Shown: piece by piece, positions 53,559 to 61,911 of the stretch
Layout of the letters: every line of letters starts with the position of its first letter
Position numbering within the stretch: position 1 is the stretch's first letter
NCBI RefSeq assembly: GCF_900185715.1
Contig: NZ_FYAS01000022.1
Coordinates: forward strand, 61,413 to 125,412
Origin: Allobosea sp. CS1GBMeth4
Lineage (GTDB): Bacteria; Pseudomonadota; Alphaproteobacteria; Rhizobiales; Beijerinckiaceae
DNA length: 64,000 nt
Reading direction: 5' to 3'
Notes under the pieces: generated by a model
What the model was told of the DNA's origin: nothing
Seen by the model: only the letters and a program-made list of their open reading frames with translations
Databases searched by the model: none
Translations under genes and position numbers: made by a program

Positions 53559-54620
53559 ATGCCCAAGGCCGGCCCCGCCTCCGTCGAGTTCCGCAATGTC
53601 AGCATGCGCTATGGCGCGGTGACGGCGGTCGACAATGTCAGCTTCGCGATCGAGGCCGGCAAGCTGGTGACGCTGCTCGGCCCCTCGGGCTGCGGCAAGA
53701 CCACGACGCTGCGCATGATCGCCGGGCTGGAGATCGCCAGCGAGGGGGCGATCCTGATCGGCGGCAAGGACGTCACCCGGCTGTCCGCCGCCGACCGCGA
53801 CGTCAGCATGGTCTTCCAGTCCTATGCGCTGTTCCCGCATATGAACGTGCTCGACAACGCCGCCTACGGCCCGACGGTGAAGGGCCTGCCGAGGGCCAAG
53901 GCCCAGGAGATGGCGCTGGAGAAGCTGGCGCTGGTCGGCCTCAAGGGCTTCGAGAAGCGCTATCCCTCGGAGCTCTCCGGCGGCCAGCAGCAGCGCGTCG
54001 CCGTCGCCCGCGCCCTCGTGCTGGAGCCGCAGGTGCTGCTCTTCGACGAGCCGCTGTCCAATCTCGACGCCAAACTGCGCCGGCGCGTCCGCGAGGAGAT
54101 CCGCGAGCTGCAGCAGGCGCTCAACCTCACCGTCGCCTATGTCACGCACGACCAGGAGGAGGCGCTCGCCGTCTCCGACCGCATCATCGTGATGTCGAAC
54201 GCCCGCATCGCCCAGCAGGGCACGCCGCGCCAGCTCTACGAGGAACCGGCCGACGCCTTCGTCGCCGACTTCATCGGCGACGCCAACATGGTCGGTGTGA
54301 CGGTGAAAGCGGTGGCGGACGGCCGGGCGGAAGTCGCGATCGGGCCGGCGAGCGTTTCCCTGCCGGCACGTGGCCTGCGGCCGGGGCCGGCCAAGGCGGC
54401 GATCAGGCCGGAGAGCCTGCTGGTCTCGCGCCGCGAGAGCCAGGGCAGCCTGCCCGGAAGCGTCCGCAAATGCGCCTATCTCGGCAACCATCTCGACCTG
54501 ATGATCGAGACCGCCGTCGGCGAGCTGTTCGTCATCAGCCATGACGTCGACGATATGCTGGCGCCCGGCACGCCGGTCTGGCTCTCCTTCGCCAATGCGG
54601 GCGTGATCCTGGTGCCTTGA
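53559..54620 (+). CDS. ABC transporter ATP-binding protein (FbpC/AfuC type)
   Basis: A 353-residue ATPase. Walker A GPSGCGKTTTLRM near residue 43, Q-loop FQSYALFPHMNV near 88, signature LSGGQQQRVAVARAL near 140, Walker B VLLFDEPLSNLDAK near 160, and H-loop THDQEEAL near 195. A C-terminal TOBE-like regulatory domain occupies about 245-350. It powers the transporter encoded by the two preceding genes and ends the rightward iol operon. Confidence 0.95.
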   Translation: MPKAGPASVEFRNVSMRYGAVTAVDNVSFAIEAGKLVTLLGPSGCGKTTTLRMIAGLEIASEGAILIGGKDVTRLSAADRDVSMVFQSYALFPHMNVLDNAAYGPTVKGLPRAKAQEMALEKLALVGLKGFEKRYPSELSGGQQQRVAVARALVLEPQVLLFDEPLSNLDAKLRRRVREEIRELQQALNLTVAYVTHDQEEALAVSDRIIVMSNARIAQQGTPRQLYEEPADAFVADFIGDANMVGVTVKAVADGRAEVAIGPASVSLPARGLRPGPAKAAIRPESLLVSRRESQGSLPGSVRKCAYLGNHLDLMIETAVGELFVISHDVDDMLAPGTPVWLSFANAGVILVP

Positions 54621-54742
54621 CGCCTGGCAGCCCGGCGCCGCCGATAGCCGGGCCGGAGCCTTGAGGCCTCGATATTCCGGGCTTGCCTCGAAACTGGCGT
54701 GATTCCTGCTTCCTCTGACGCGACACATCGCGTTCCGGAATC

Positions 54743-55327
54743 ATGACCCCCGACATCAAGATCCTGGTTGTGGATGCGAACCCGATCCGGGCCGCCATCA
54801 TCGAAGAAGGGCTTCGGGAGGCGGGCTCGAACGCCATCGTCCGGATCAGCGGGACGAGCGGCCTCGTCGCGGCCATCGAACAGCACGATCCCGACGTCGT
54901 CGTCATCGACCTGGAGAATCCGAGCCGCGACGCGCTCGCCGACATGTTCCTCGTCAGCCGCCATGTGCGGCGGCCGATCACCATGTTCGTCGACCAGTCG
55001 GATGCCGCCCAGATCGAGGCGGCGGTCGAGGCCGGCGTCTCGGCCTATATCGTCGACGGCCTGAAGAAGGAGCGGATGAAGCCGATCCTGCAGACCTGCA
55101 TCAGCCGCTTCAACGCCTTCAGGAAGTTGCGCGAGGAGCTCGACGAAATCCGCTCCCAGCTCGACGACCGCAAGCTCATCGACCGAGCCAAGGGCATCGT
55201 CATGCGCCTGAAGGGGCTGAGCGAGGACGACGCCTACACCCTGATGCGCCGCACCGCGATGAACGAGAAGCGCAAGCTCGCCGAGATCGCCCGCTCCATC
55301 ATCACCGCCGCGGAGGTGCTGAAATGA
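54743..55327 (+). CDS. nasT: NasT, ANTAR-domain antiterminator of nitrate assimilation
   Basis: A 194-residue response-regulator-like protein. The receiver domain covers about 1-120 (ILVVDANPIRAAIIEEGL and VVVIDLENPSRDAL), and the RNA-binding ANTAR domain covers about 130-190 (LIDRAKGIVMRLKGLSEDDA). NasT proteins bind a two-hairpin leader RNA and prevent termination; NasS holds them inactive when nitrate is absent. The matching RNA is found 1.2 kb downstream in front of nrtA. The stop overlaps the nasS start by four bases. Confidence 0.95.
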   Translation: MTPDIKILVVDANPIRAAIIEEGLREAGSNAIVRISGTSGLVAAIEQHDPDVVVIDLENPSRDALADMFLVSRHVRRPITMFVDQSDAAQIEAAVEAGVSAYIVDGLKKERMKPILQTCISRFNAFRKLREELDEIRSQLDDRKLIDRAKGIVMRLKGLSEDDAYTLMRRTAMNEKRKLAEIARSIITAAEVLK

Positions 55328-56370
55328 CCCTGCACCTGCGGATCGGCTTCCTGCCGCTGGTCGATGCGGCGCTGCTGGTCGCGGCGGCCGACACCGGCAT
55401 CGCCGGCGCGCACGGGCTCGCGCTCGATCTGGTGCGCGACGTCTCCTGGTCGAACCTGCGCGACCGTCTGCATGTGCGCCTGCTCGACGCCGCGCATATG
55501 CTGGCGCCCGCAGCGATCGCCTCGACGCTCGGCATCGGCGGCGTCACCGCACCGATGGCGGCTCCGATCCTGCTCAACCTGAACGGCAACGCGCTCACCG
55601 TCTCGCTGCGGCGCTTCGAGGAATTGTCGCGGGCGGCCAAGGGCGACCTGGCGGATCCGTCGGTCTCGGCGCGGGCGCTCGCCACGCTCGTCTCGGCCCG
55701 CAAGGCGTCGGGCCTGCCGCCGCTCGTCTTCGCCGCCGTCTTCGGCTTCTCCTGCCATGCCTATCTGCTGCGCGACTGGATGGCGCTCGGAGGGGTTCGT
55801 CTCGGGGAGGATGTCCGGCTCGAGATCGTCCCGCCGGTCCGCACGGTCGAGGCGCTGGCGAGCGGAGAGGTCGACGGCTTCTGCGCCGGCGCGCCCTGGA
55901 ACACGCTGGCGGTGGAGGCCGGCGTCGGGGCGATCCTGCACTGCGGCGTCGATCTCGTGCCGGATTGCCCGGAGAAGGTCCTGGCCTGGCGGGCCGACGA
56001 CGTCGAGCACCGCAGCGAGGCCGTGGCGCGCCTGAACGCAGCCCTGATCGACGCCAGCCGCTGGGCCTCCGACGCGGCCAACCGGCCGGTGCTCGCCCGC
56101 CTGCTCGCTGCTCCTGCTCGTCTCGCCGCCCCGGCCGGGCTGATCGAAGCGATCCTGCGCGGCGACATCATCCAGGGCGGCGGACGGCCGCCCCGCCATG
56201 TCCCCTCCTATATCCGCTTCGATGCCGCGGCGATCCGTCCCGATCCGGCCCAGGCCGACGCTCTGCTCGCCGCCATGGCCCGCGCCGGGCAGATCACGGT
56301 CACGCCGGCCCTGACCGCGCAGGCGCGGGCGGTCTTCAGGCCTCTCATCCCGGAAGCAATCGACAGATGA
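55324..56370 (+). CDS. nasS: NasS, cytoplasmic nitrate sensor (NrtA/CmpA family)
   Basis: A 348-residue protein of the nitrate-binding-protein family without a signal peptide, as expected for NasS. Segments: LRIGFLPLVDAALLVAAADTG at the N-terminus, LLDAAHMLAPAAIAS near residue 57, and VDGFCAGAPWNTLAVEAG near 183, the ligand-pocket region shared with NrtA. It binds nitrate and releases NasT. The nasT-nasS overlap (ATGA) keeps the partners in balance. Confidence 0.93.
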   Translation: MTLHLRIGFLPLVDAALLVAAADTGIAGAHGLALDLVRDVSWSNLRDRLHVRLLDAAHMLAPAAIASTLGIGGVTAPMAAPILLNLNGNALTVSLRRFEELSRAAKGDLADPSVSARALATLVSARKASGLPPLVFAAVFGFSCHAYLLRDWMALGGVRLGEDVRLEIVPPVRTVEALASGEVDGFCAGAPWNTLAVEAGVGAILHCGVDLVPDCPEKVLAWRADDVEHRSEAVARLNAALIDASRWASDAANRPVLARLLAAPARLAAPAGLIEAILRGDIIQGGGRPPRHVPSYIRFDAAAIRPDPAQADALLAAMARAGQITVTPALTAQARAVFRPLIPEAIDR

Positions 56371-56374
56371 ATTT

Positions 56375-56388
56375 GTAGGCATGCCTAC
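56375..56388. promoter_or_regulatory. 14-bp perfect palindrome upstream of the nrtA promoter
   Basis: GTAGGCATGCCTAC, perfectly symmetrical, starting five bases after the nasS stop codon. Possible operator; no known consensus recognised. Confidence 0.45.
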
Positions 56389-56409
56389 GGATTGGGCATA
56401 TGCAGCGAA

Positions 56410-56426
56410 TTTGTGCGATGCACAAA
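56410..56426. promoter_or_regulatory. 17-bp inverted repeat upstream of the nrtA promoter
   Basis: TTTGTGCGATGCACAAA: seven-base arms around GAT, about 80 bases upstream of the -24 element. This is a suitable place for a sigma-54 activator site. The half-site order (GTGC then GCAC) is the reverse of the usual NtrC site, so the factor is uncertain. Confidence 0.5.
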
Positions 56427-56505
56427 CCCGGGGAAGTGCGGCCGATCACCTGCGAAGATCGACATAAGTCAAGGCAGGTCAAGGAGTTGAATTCAGGCAG
56501 GCGGT

Positions 56506-56521
56506 TGGCACGGTCCTTGTA
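56506..56521 (+). promoter_or_regulatory. Sigma-54-type (-24/-12) promoter of the nitrate operon
   Basis: TGGCACGGTCCTTGTA matches TGGCACG-N4-TTGCA with correct GG-to-G 12-base spacing; the only deviation is T for C in the -12 element. Transcription would start about 56532, just before the first leader hairpin. Confidence 0.65.
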
Positions 56522-56535
56522 AGGATCGTCCCGAC

Positions 56536-56634
56536 CGCGGCCAATGCTGCCCGCGAGCAAGTTCGAAATCGGAACGCACAGCAACGCCGCTGTCGAAGGG
56601 AGCCCAACCGGGCGCTTTCGCGCGGCGTTTTCGT
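56536..56634 (+). ncRNA. ANTAR-target leader RNA with antiterminator hairpins and terminator
   Basis: Hairpin P1 (56536-56555): CGCGGCC, loop AATGCT, GCCCGCG, six pairs and one C-C mismatch. Hairpin P2 (56578-56593): ACAGC, loop AACGCC, GCTGT. Both six-base loops have A at position 1 and G at position 4, the signature recognised by ANTAR proteins. The P2 loop and 3' arm (AACGCCGC) are also the 5' arm of the terminator that closes with GCGGCGTT at 56622. P2 and the terminator therefore exclude each other. NasT bound to P1-P2 should allow read-through into nrtA. Confidence 0.85.
56583..56634 (+). terminator. Conditional terminator in the nitrate leader
   Basis: AACGCCGC at 56583 pairs with GCGGCGTT at 56622-56629, with an inner GCCC/GGGC stem, followed by a T-rich stretch broken by CG. 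Its 5' arm overlaps ANTAR hairpin P2. Confidence 0.78.
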
Positions 56635-56674
56635 TTTCGCGGACACTCACCTGCCGTTCACGAGGAAGCGATCG

Positions 56675-57994
56675 ATGACCGAGACTGCCAGGACCAAGGC
56701 CGCCACCCTTCGACTTCAGCCGAGCCGACGCGACTTCCTCAACCTGACCGGCGCGGCCGCCGTGGCGAGCGCGGCCAAGCTGGCGTTTCCGAGCGGGGCC
56801 TTCGCCCAGGCCGCCGGTCCCGAAGTCAAGGGCACGCGCCTCGGCTACATCGCCCTGACCGATGCGGCGCCGCTGATCATCGCCAAGGAGAAGGGCCTCT
56901 ACGCCAAATACGGCCTGCCGGACATGGACATCGCCAAGCAGGCCTCCTGGGGTGCGACGCGCGACAACATGGCGCTCGGCTTCAAGAACAACGGCATCGA
57001 TGGCGGCCACATCCTGCGGCCCAAGACGCATCTCTATTCCACCGGCAAGGTGATGCAGAACGGCCAGCCGCTGCCGATGTACACGCTGCTCAACCTGAAT
57101 CAGGACGGGCAGGCGATCTCGGTCTCCAACGAATACAAGGACCTCAACGTCCAGAAGGACGCCTCCCCGCTGAAGCAGGCCTTCGAGCGCAAGAAGGCCG
57201 CCGGCAAGGAGCTGACGGCCGCCATGACCTTCCCGGGCGGCACGCACGACCTCTGGATCCGCTACTGGCTCGCCGCCGGCGGCATCGATCCCGACAGCGA
57301 CATCAAGGTCATCGTGGTGCCGCCGCCGCAGATGGTGGCGAACATGAAGGTCGGCACCATGGACTGCTTCTGCGTCGGCGAGCCCTGGAACGAGCAGCTC
57401 GTCAATCAGAACATCGGCTACACCGCGCTCACCACCGGCGAGCTCTGGTTCCGCCATCCCGAGAAGATCCTCGGCATGCGCGCCGATTTCGTCGACGCCA
57501 ACCCGAAGGCGACGCAGGCCATCCTGATGGCGGTCATGGAGGCCCAGCAATGGGCCGACAAGATGGAGAACCGCCAGGAGCTCGCCGAGATCGTCGGCAA
57601 GCGGCAATGGTTCAACGTTCCCGTCGCCGACATCAACAAGCGCCTCAAGGGCGACATCAATTACGGCAATGGCCGCCAGACCCAGGGCACCGATCTCTAC
57701 ATGAAGTTCTGGGGCGAAGGCGGCACCGTCTCCTATCCTTGGAAGAGTCACGACACCTGGTTCGTCACCGAGAACATCCGCTGGGGCAAGTTCGACACCG
57801 CGACCGACATCAAGGCGCTGGTGAACCGGACCAACCGCTCCGACCTCTGGTCCGAGGCCGCCAGGGCGCTCGGCGTCGCCAATGCGGTCAGCGGCGACTC
57901 GCGTGGGGTCGAGACCTTCTTCGACGGCGTGAAGTTCGATCCGGCGGCGCCGCTCGACTATCTCAAGGCACTGAAGATCAAGCGGGTGGCCTGA
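56675..57994 (+). CDS. nrtA: Nitrate ABC transporter substrate-binding protein
   Basis: A 439-residue periplasmic protein with a twin-arginine signal, SRRDFLNLTGAAAVASAAK (residues 17-35), cleaved after AFA. The mature domain has RLGYIALTDAAPLIIAKEKG, MDCFCVGEPWNEQLV near 225 and LWFRHPEKILGMRADFV near 252, all conserved in NrtA/NasF nitrate-binding proteins. It captures nitrate for the NrtB-NrtC transporter encoded three and four genes on. The gene is preceded by the ANTAR-controlled leader. Confidence 0.94.
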   Translation: MTETARTKAATLRLQPSRRDFLNLTGAAAVASAAKLAFPSGAFAQAAGPEVKGTRLGYIALTDAAPLIIAKEKGLYAKYGLPDMDIAKQASWGATRDNMALGFKNNGIDGGHILRPKTHLYSTGKVMQNGQPLPMYTLLNLNQDGQAISVSNEYKDLNVQKDASPLKQAFERKKAAGKELTAAMTFPGGTHDLWIRYWLAAGGIDPDSDIKVIVVPPPQMVANMKVGTMDCFCVGEPWNEQLVNQNIGYTALTTGELWFRHPEKILGMRADFVDANPKATQAILMAVMEAQQWADKMENRQELAEIVGKRQWFNVPVADINKRLKGDINYGNGRQTQGTDLYMKFWGEGGTVSYPWKSHDTWFVTENIRWGKFDTATDIKALVNRTNRSDLWSEAARALGVANAVSGDSRGVETFFDGVKFDPAAPLDYLKALKIKRVA

Positions 57995-57997
57995 GCC

Positions 57998-59212
57998 ATG
58001 GCCGAGCCGCTCGTCATCGTCGGCAAGGGCATGGCCGCGACGAAGCTGGTCGACGAGCTCAGCCAGCGCGCGCTCGGCCGCTACTCCATCGCGGTGATCG
58101 GCGCCGAGCCGCGCCTCGCCTATAATCGCGTGCTGCTCTCGCCGCTGCTCGCCGGCGAGATCGGCGAGCCGGAGATCGAACTCAGGCCCGCCGCCTGGTG
58201 GCAGGCGCGCGGCGTCTCGATGCTCTACGGCAAGGCGGTGACCGCGATCGACCGGGCGGCGAAGACCGTGACGCTGGCCGACGGCCTGACGCTGCCCTAC
58301 GGCAAGCTCGTCCTCGCCACCGGCTCGCAGCCGCTGAAGCCGCCCTTCCCGGGCGGCGACTTGCCCGGCGTCGTCACCTTCCGCGACACCGCCGATGTCG
58401 AGGCCATGCGCGCCTATGCCGAACGCGGCGCCCGCGTCGTCGTCATCGGCGGCGGCCTGCTCGGGCTCGAGGCGGCCTATGGGCTGGCGCGGGCCGGCGG
58501 CAGCGTCACATTGCTGCACCTGGTCGACCGGCTGATGGAGCGGCAGCTCGACGCGGAAGGCGCCGATCTGCTGGCTGCTGCGATGGCCCGGCGCGGCATC
58601 ACGGTGACGCTGAACGCCTCCACCAGAGGCTTCGTCGGCAAGGACCGGGTCGAGGCGGTCGAGCTCGCCGACGGCAGGCGCCTCCCGGCCGATCTCGTCG
58701 TCATCGCCATCGGCGTGCGTCCGAATATCGGCCTCGCCGGCGCCGCGGGGCTCGCGACCAACCGCGGCGTCGTCGTCGACGACCGGCTGGCGAGCGGGGA
58801 CCCGTCGATCTTCGCCATCGGCGAGTGCGCCGAGCATCGCGGCCAGGTCTACGGCCTGGTCGAGCCGGCCTACGAGCAGGCGCGCGTGCTCGCGGCCGGG
58901 CTCGCCGGGAGCGATGCGCGCTATACCGGCTCGCTGCTTGCGACCAATCTCAAAGTGTCCGGGGTCGGCGTCTTCTCCGCCGGCGAATTCGAGGCCGGAG
59001 CGGGCGCGCAGACCGTGGTGCTGCGCGACGCCTCCGGCGGCATCTACCGCAAGTTCGTGCTGCGCGAGGGCCGGCTCGCCGGCTGCGTCCTCGTCGGCGA
59101 CACCAGCGGCGCGCTGTTCTATCTCGGACTGATCCGCTCGCAGCAGGACATCTCGCCGATCCGCGCCGACCTGCCCTTCGGCGAGGCCTATTGCCTCGGG
59201 AAGGCGGCCTGA
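57998..59212 (+). CDS. FAD-dependent electron-transfer subunit of assimilatory nitrate reductase (NirB N-terminal-like)
   Basis: A 404-residue pyridine-nucleotide-disulfide-type oxidoreductase. The FAD fold is VIVGKGMAATKLVDEL at residues 5-20, a second fold is VVVIGGGLLGLEAAYGLARAG near 148, and the FAD-binding IFAIGECAEHRG is near 268. Sequence and order follow the N-terminal half of NADH-nitrite reductase NirB and the NasB-type reductases. Only the flavin domains are present; there are no sulfite/nitrite-reductase domains. It starts four bases after nrtA and probably passes NAD(P)H electrons to NasA. Confidence 0.87.
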   Translation: MAEPLVIVGKGMAATKLVDELSQRALGRYSIAVIGAEPRLAYNRVLLSPLLAGEIGEPEIELRPAAWWQARGVSMLYGKAVTAIDRAAKTVTLADGLTLPYGKLVLATGSQPLKPPFPGGDLPGVVTFRDTADVEAMRAYAERGARVVVIGGGLLGLEAAYGLARAGGSVTLLHLVDRLMERQLDAEGADLLAAAMARRGITVTLNASTRGFVGKDRVEAVELADGRRLPADLVVIAIGVRPNIGLAGAAGLATNRGVVVDDRLASGDPSIFAIGECAEHRGQVYGLVEPAYEQARVLAAGLAGSDARYTGSLLATNLKVSGVGVFSAGEFEAGAGAQTVVLRDASGGIYRKFVLREGRLAGCVLVGDTSGALFYLGLIRSQQDISPIRADLPFGEAYCLGKAA

Positions 59213-59214
59213 CC

Positions 59215-61911
59215 ATGCGCCACGACGCCCCCCTCGCCGCTCCCGCCGCGGTCCGCACCATCTGCCCCTATTGCGGGGTCGGCTGCGGCGTGCTCGCGAC
59301 GCCGGACGGCAGGGGCGGCGCGGCGATCGCCGGCGATCCCGATCACCCCGCCAATCGCGGCCGGCTCTGCTCCAAGGGATCGGCGCTCGGCGAGACGCTC
59401 GGACTGCGCACCCGTGTGCTGCATCCGCTGAAGCGCAATGCCCGCGGCGCCTATGACCGCGTCTCCTGGGACGAGGCGCTCGATGCGGTGGCCGAGGGGC
59501 TGAGAGCGATCATCGCGCGCGACGGCCCCGAGGCTGTCGCCTTCTATCTCTCCGGCCAGCTCCTGACCGAGGATTATTACGTCGCCAACAAGCTGATGAA
59601 GGGCTTCATCGGCTCGCCCCATGTCGACACCAATTCACGGCTGTGCATGTCGTCGACGGTCGCGGGCCATCGCCGCGTCCTCGGCTCCGACACCGTGCCC
59701 GGCTGCTATGAGGATCTCGATACCGCCGACCTGATCGTGCTGGTCGGCTCCAACACCGCCTGGTGCCATCCCGTCCTGTTCCGCCGCATCCAGCAGAACC
59801 GGAGCGAGCGCGGCGCGAAGGTCGTGGTGATCGATCCGCGCATCACCGCGACCGCGGAGGAGGCCGATCTCGCCCTGCCTCTGAAGCCCGGCTCGGACAG
59901 CGCGCTCTTCGCCGGCCTGCTCGTCCACCTCGCGGATGGCGGCCTCGTCGACCGCGCCTATGTCGAGCGCCACGTCGCCGGCTTCGACGCCGCCCTCGCC
60001 AATGCCCGCCAGATCGCGCCCGACCTCGCCGCCATCGTCGCCCGGACCGGCCTGCCCGAGGCCGAGATCGCGCGCTTCTACGCCCTCTGGGCACAAACGC
60101 CGGCCGTCGTCACCGCCTGGAGCCAGGGCGTCAACCAATCGGCTCAGGGCACCGACAAGGTCGCCGCGATCCTGCATTGCCACCTGGCCGCCGGCCGCAT
60201 CGGCAAGCCCGGCCGCGGCCCGTTCTCGTTGACCGGCCAGCCCAATGCCATGGGCGGGCGCGAGGTCGGCGGGCTCGCCAACATGCTCGCCGCCCATATG
60301 GGCTATTCGCCGGCCGAGATCGACCGCGTCCGCCGCTTCTGGCGGGCGCCGCGCATGGCCCAGGCCGAGGGCCTCAAGGCCGTCGCCATGATGGACGCCG
60401 TCGCCGACGGCCGGCTCAGGGCGCTCTGGGTGATGGCGACCAACCCGGCCGTATCGCTGCCCCGCGCCGACGCCGTGCGCGATGCGATGCGCGGGCTCGA
60501 TCTCTTCGTCGTCTCCGAGAACGTCCTCTCCACCGACACGCTCGCCGCCGGCCCGCACTACATCCTGCCGGCCGCGGCCTGGGGCGAGAAGGACGGCGCC
60601 GTCACCAATTCCGAACGCCGCATCTCGCGCCAGCGCAGCTTCCTGCCCCTGCCGGGCGAGGCGAGGCCGGACTGGTGGATCGTCTGCGAAGTGGCCAAAC
60701 GGCTCGGCTTCGGCGAGGCCTTCGCCTATGCCGGCCCGCACGCCATCTATGCCGAGCACGCCGCGCTCTCGGCCTTCGAGAACGGCGGCCGCCGCGATTT
60801 CGACATCGGCGCCCATGCCGGGCTGACACGTGCCACCTATGACGCGCTCGCGCCGGTGCAGTGGCCGGTCCCCGCGGATCACCCCGAAGGCACGGCCCGG
60901 CTCTTCGCCGAGGGCGGCTTCTTCACCGCCGACGGCAAGGCGAAGATGCAGCCGCTCGCCGCGCCCGCTCTTGCCGCGGTGCCGAGCGAGGCCTTCCCGC
61001 TGCTGCTCAATACCGGCCGCGTCCGGGACCACTGGCATACGATGACCCGCACGGGCCTGAGCGCCCGGCTTTCGGCCCATATCGCCGAGCCGGCCGTGCT
61101 GGTGCATCCGGACGACGCCGAGCGGCTTGCCCTCGCCGACAAGGGCTTCGCCAGGATCCGGACCGCCCATGGCGCGGTCGTCCTCAAGGTCGCCTTCGAT
61201 CCTGGCGTCCAGCCCGGCTCGCTCTTCGCCCCGATCCACTGGTCGGGGGAAACCGCATCCGACGCCCGCATCGGCGCCACGGTCCAGCCGCTGACGGACC
61301 CCGTCTCCGGCCAGCCGGAGCTGAAGGCGACGCCGGCCGCGATCGCTCCGGTGTCCTTCCGCTCCCGCGGCTTCCTGCTCGGCGCCGACGATTTCGTCCT
61401 GCCCGAAGGCAGCTGGTGGAGCCGTGTCGCCGTCGAGGGCGGGCTCGGCCGGCTCTTCGCCACCCAGGCCGACGCCGCCGCGATGATGCAGCTCGCCCGT
61501 ACCGCCTTCGGGCCCGACGGGCTGATCGAGATGCTCGATCTCGAGCGCGGGCTCTACCGCTGCGGGCTCATCCGCGAGGGCCGGCTCGCTGCGGCCCTGT
61601 TCCTCGGGCCCGACCAGGACGCTCCGGTCTGGGATGCGGTGAAGCTCGCCTTCGCCGGGGCGGCGATCGACGCGCGTCAGCGTCTCGCCCTGTTGTCCGG
61701 CCGCAGCCTCGACGGGGTCGCCGACCAGGGGCCGATCGTCTGCGCCTGCTTCGGCGTCAGTCTCGCCGCGATCCGCGCCGCCTTCGCCGAGGGCGGCGCC
61801 GTCACGGTCGAAGACATCGGGCGCAAGCTCAAGGCCGGCACCAACTGCGGTTCGTGCCTTCCCGAAATCCGCCGCATCGGCGCGCAGCAGCGTGTCGGGG
61901 TGCCGGCATGA
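59215..61911 (+). CDS. nasA: Assimilatory nitrate reductase catalytic subunit
   Basis: An 898-residue molybdopterin enzyme reducing nitrate to nitrite in the cytoplasm (no signal peptide). The N-terminal [4Fe-4S] ligands are CPYCGVGCGVL (near 20) and GRLCSKGSALG (near 50). The Mo-bis-MGD domains include TNSRLCMSSTVAG with the probable Mo-ligand cysteine near 145. A C-terminal Bfd-type [2Fe-2S] domain, VCACFGVSLAAI and GTNCGSCLPEIRR (residues about 840-895), accepts electrons. It overlaps the transporter gene nrtB by four bases if the first ATG is used. Confidence 0.96.
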   Translation: MRHDAPLAAPAAVRTICPYCGVGCGVLATPDGRGGAAIAGDPDHPANRGRLCSKGSALGETLGLRTRVLHPLKRNARGAYDRVSWDEALDAVAEGLRAIIARDGPEAVAFYLSGQLLTEDYYVANKLMKGFIGSPHVDTNSRLCMSSTVAGHRRVLGSDTVPGCYEDLDTADLIVLVGSNTAWCHPVLFRRIQQNRSERGAKVVVIDPRITATAEEADLALPLKPGSDSALFAGLLVHLADGGLVDRAYVERHVAGFDAALANARQIAPDLAAIVARTGLPEAEIARFYALWAQTPAVVTAWSQGVNQSAQGTDKVAAILHCHLAAGRIGKPGRGPFSLTGQPNAMGGREVGGLANMLAAHMGYSPAEIDRVRRFWRAPRMAQAEGLKAVAMMDAVADGRLRALWVMATNPAVSLPRADAVRDAMRGLDLFVVSENVLSTDTLAAGPHYILPAAAWGEKDGAVTNSERRISRQRSFLPLPGEARPDWWIVCEVAKRLGFGEAFAYAGPHAIYAEHAALSAFENGGRRDFDIGAHAGLTRATYDALAPVQWPVPADHPEGTARLFAEGGFFTADGKAKMQPLAAPALAAVPSEAFPLLLNTGRVRDHWHTMTRTGLSARLSAHIAEPAVLVHPDDAERLALADKGFARIRTAHGAVVLKVAFDPGVQPGSLFAPIHWSGETASDARIGATVQPLTDPVSGQPELKATPAAIAPVSFRSRGFLLGADDFVLPEGSWWSRVAVEGGLGRLFATQADAAAMMQLARTAFGPDGLIEMLDLERGLYRCGLIREGRLAAALFLGPDQDAPVWDAVKLAFAGAAIDARQRLALLSGRSLDGVADQGPIVCACFGVSLAAIRAAFAEGGAVTVEDIGRKLKAGTNCGSCLPEIRRIGAQQRVGVPA

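Noticed and set aside
50275..54620. Straight assignment of the ABC transporter as a ferric-iron importer
   Set aside because: Family similarity allows it, but the genes are embedded in an inositol operon and I could not see the iron-binding tyrosine pair, so I left the substrate open.
51228..54728. A 1166-codon open frame on the minus strand antisense to the ABC transporter genes
   Set aside because: Low-complexity Gln/Glu/Asp/Arg composition typical of a reverse-complement frame of membrane-protein codons; the plus-strand genes have complete ABC motifs.
56410..56426. Canonical NtrC binding site
   Set aside because: The inverted repeat has GTGC before GCAC, opposite to the usual GCAC-GTGC order, so I list it only as an unassigned palindrome.
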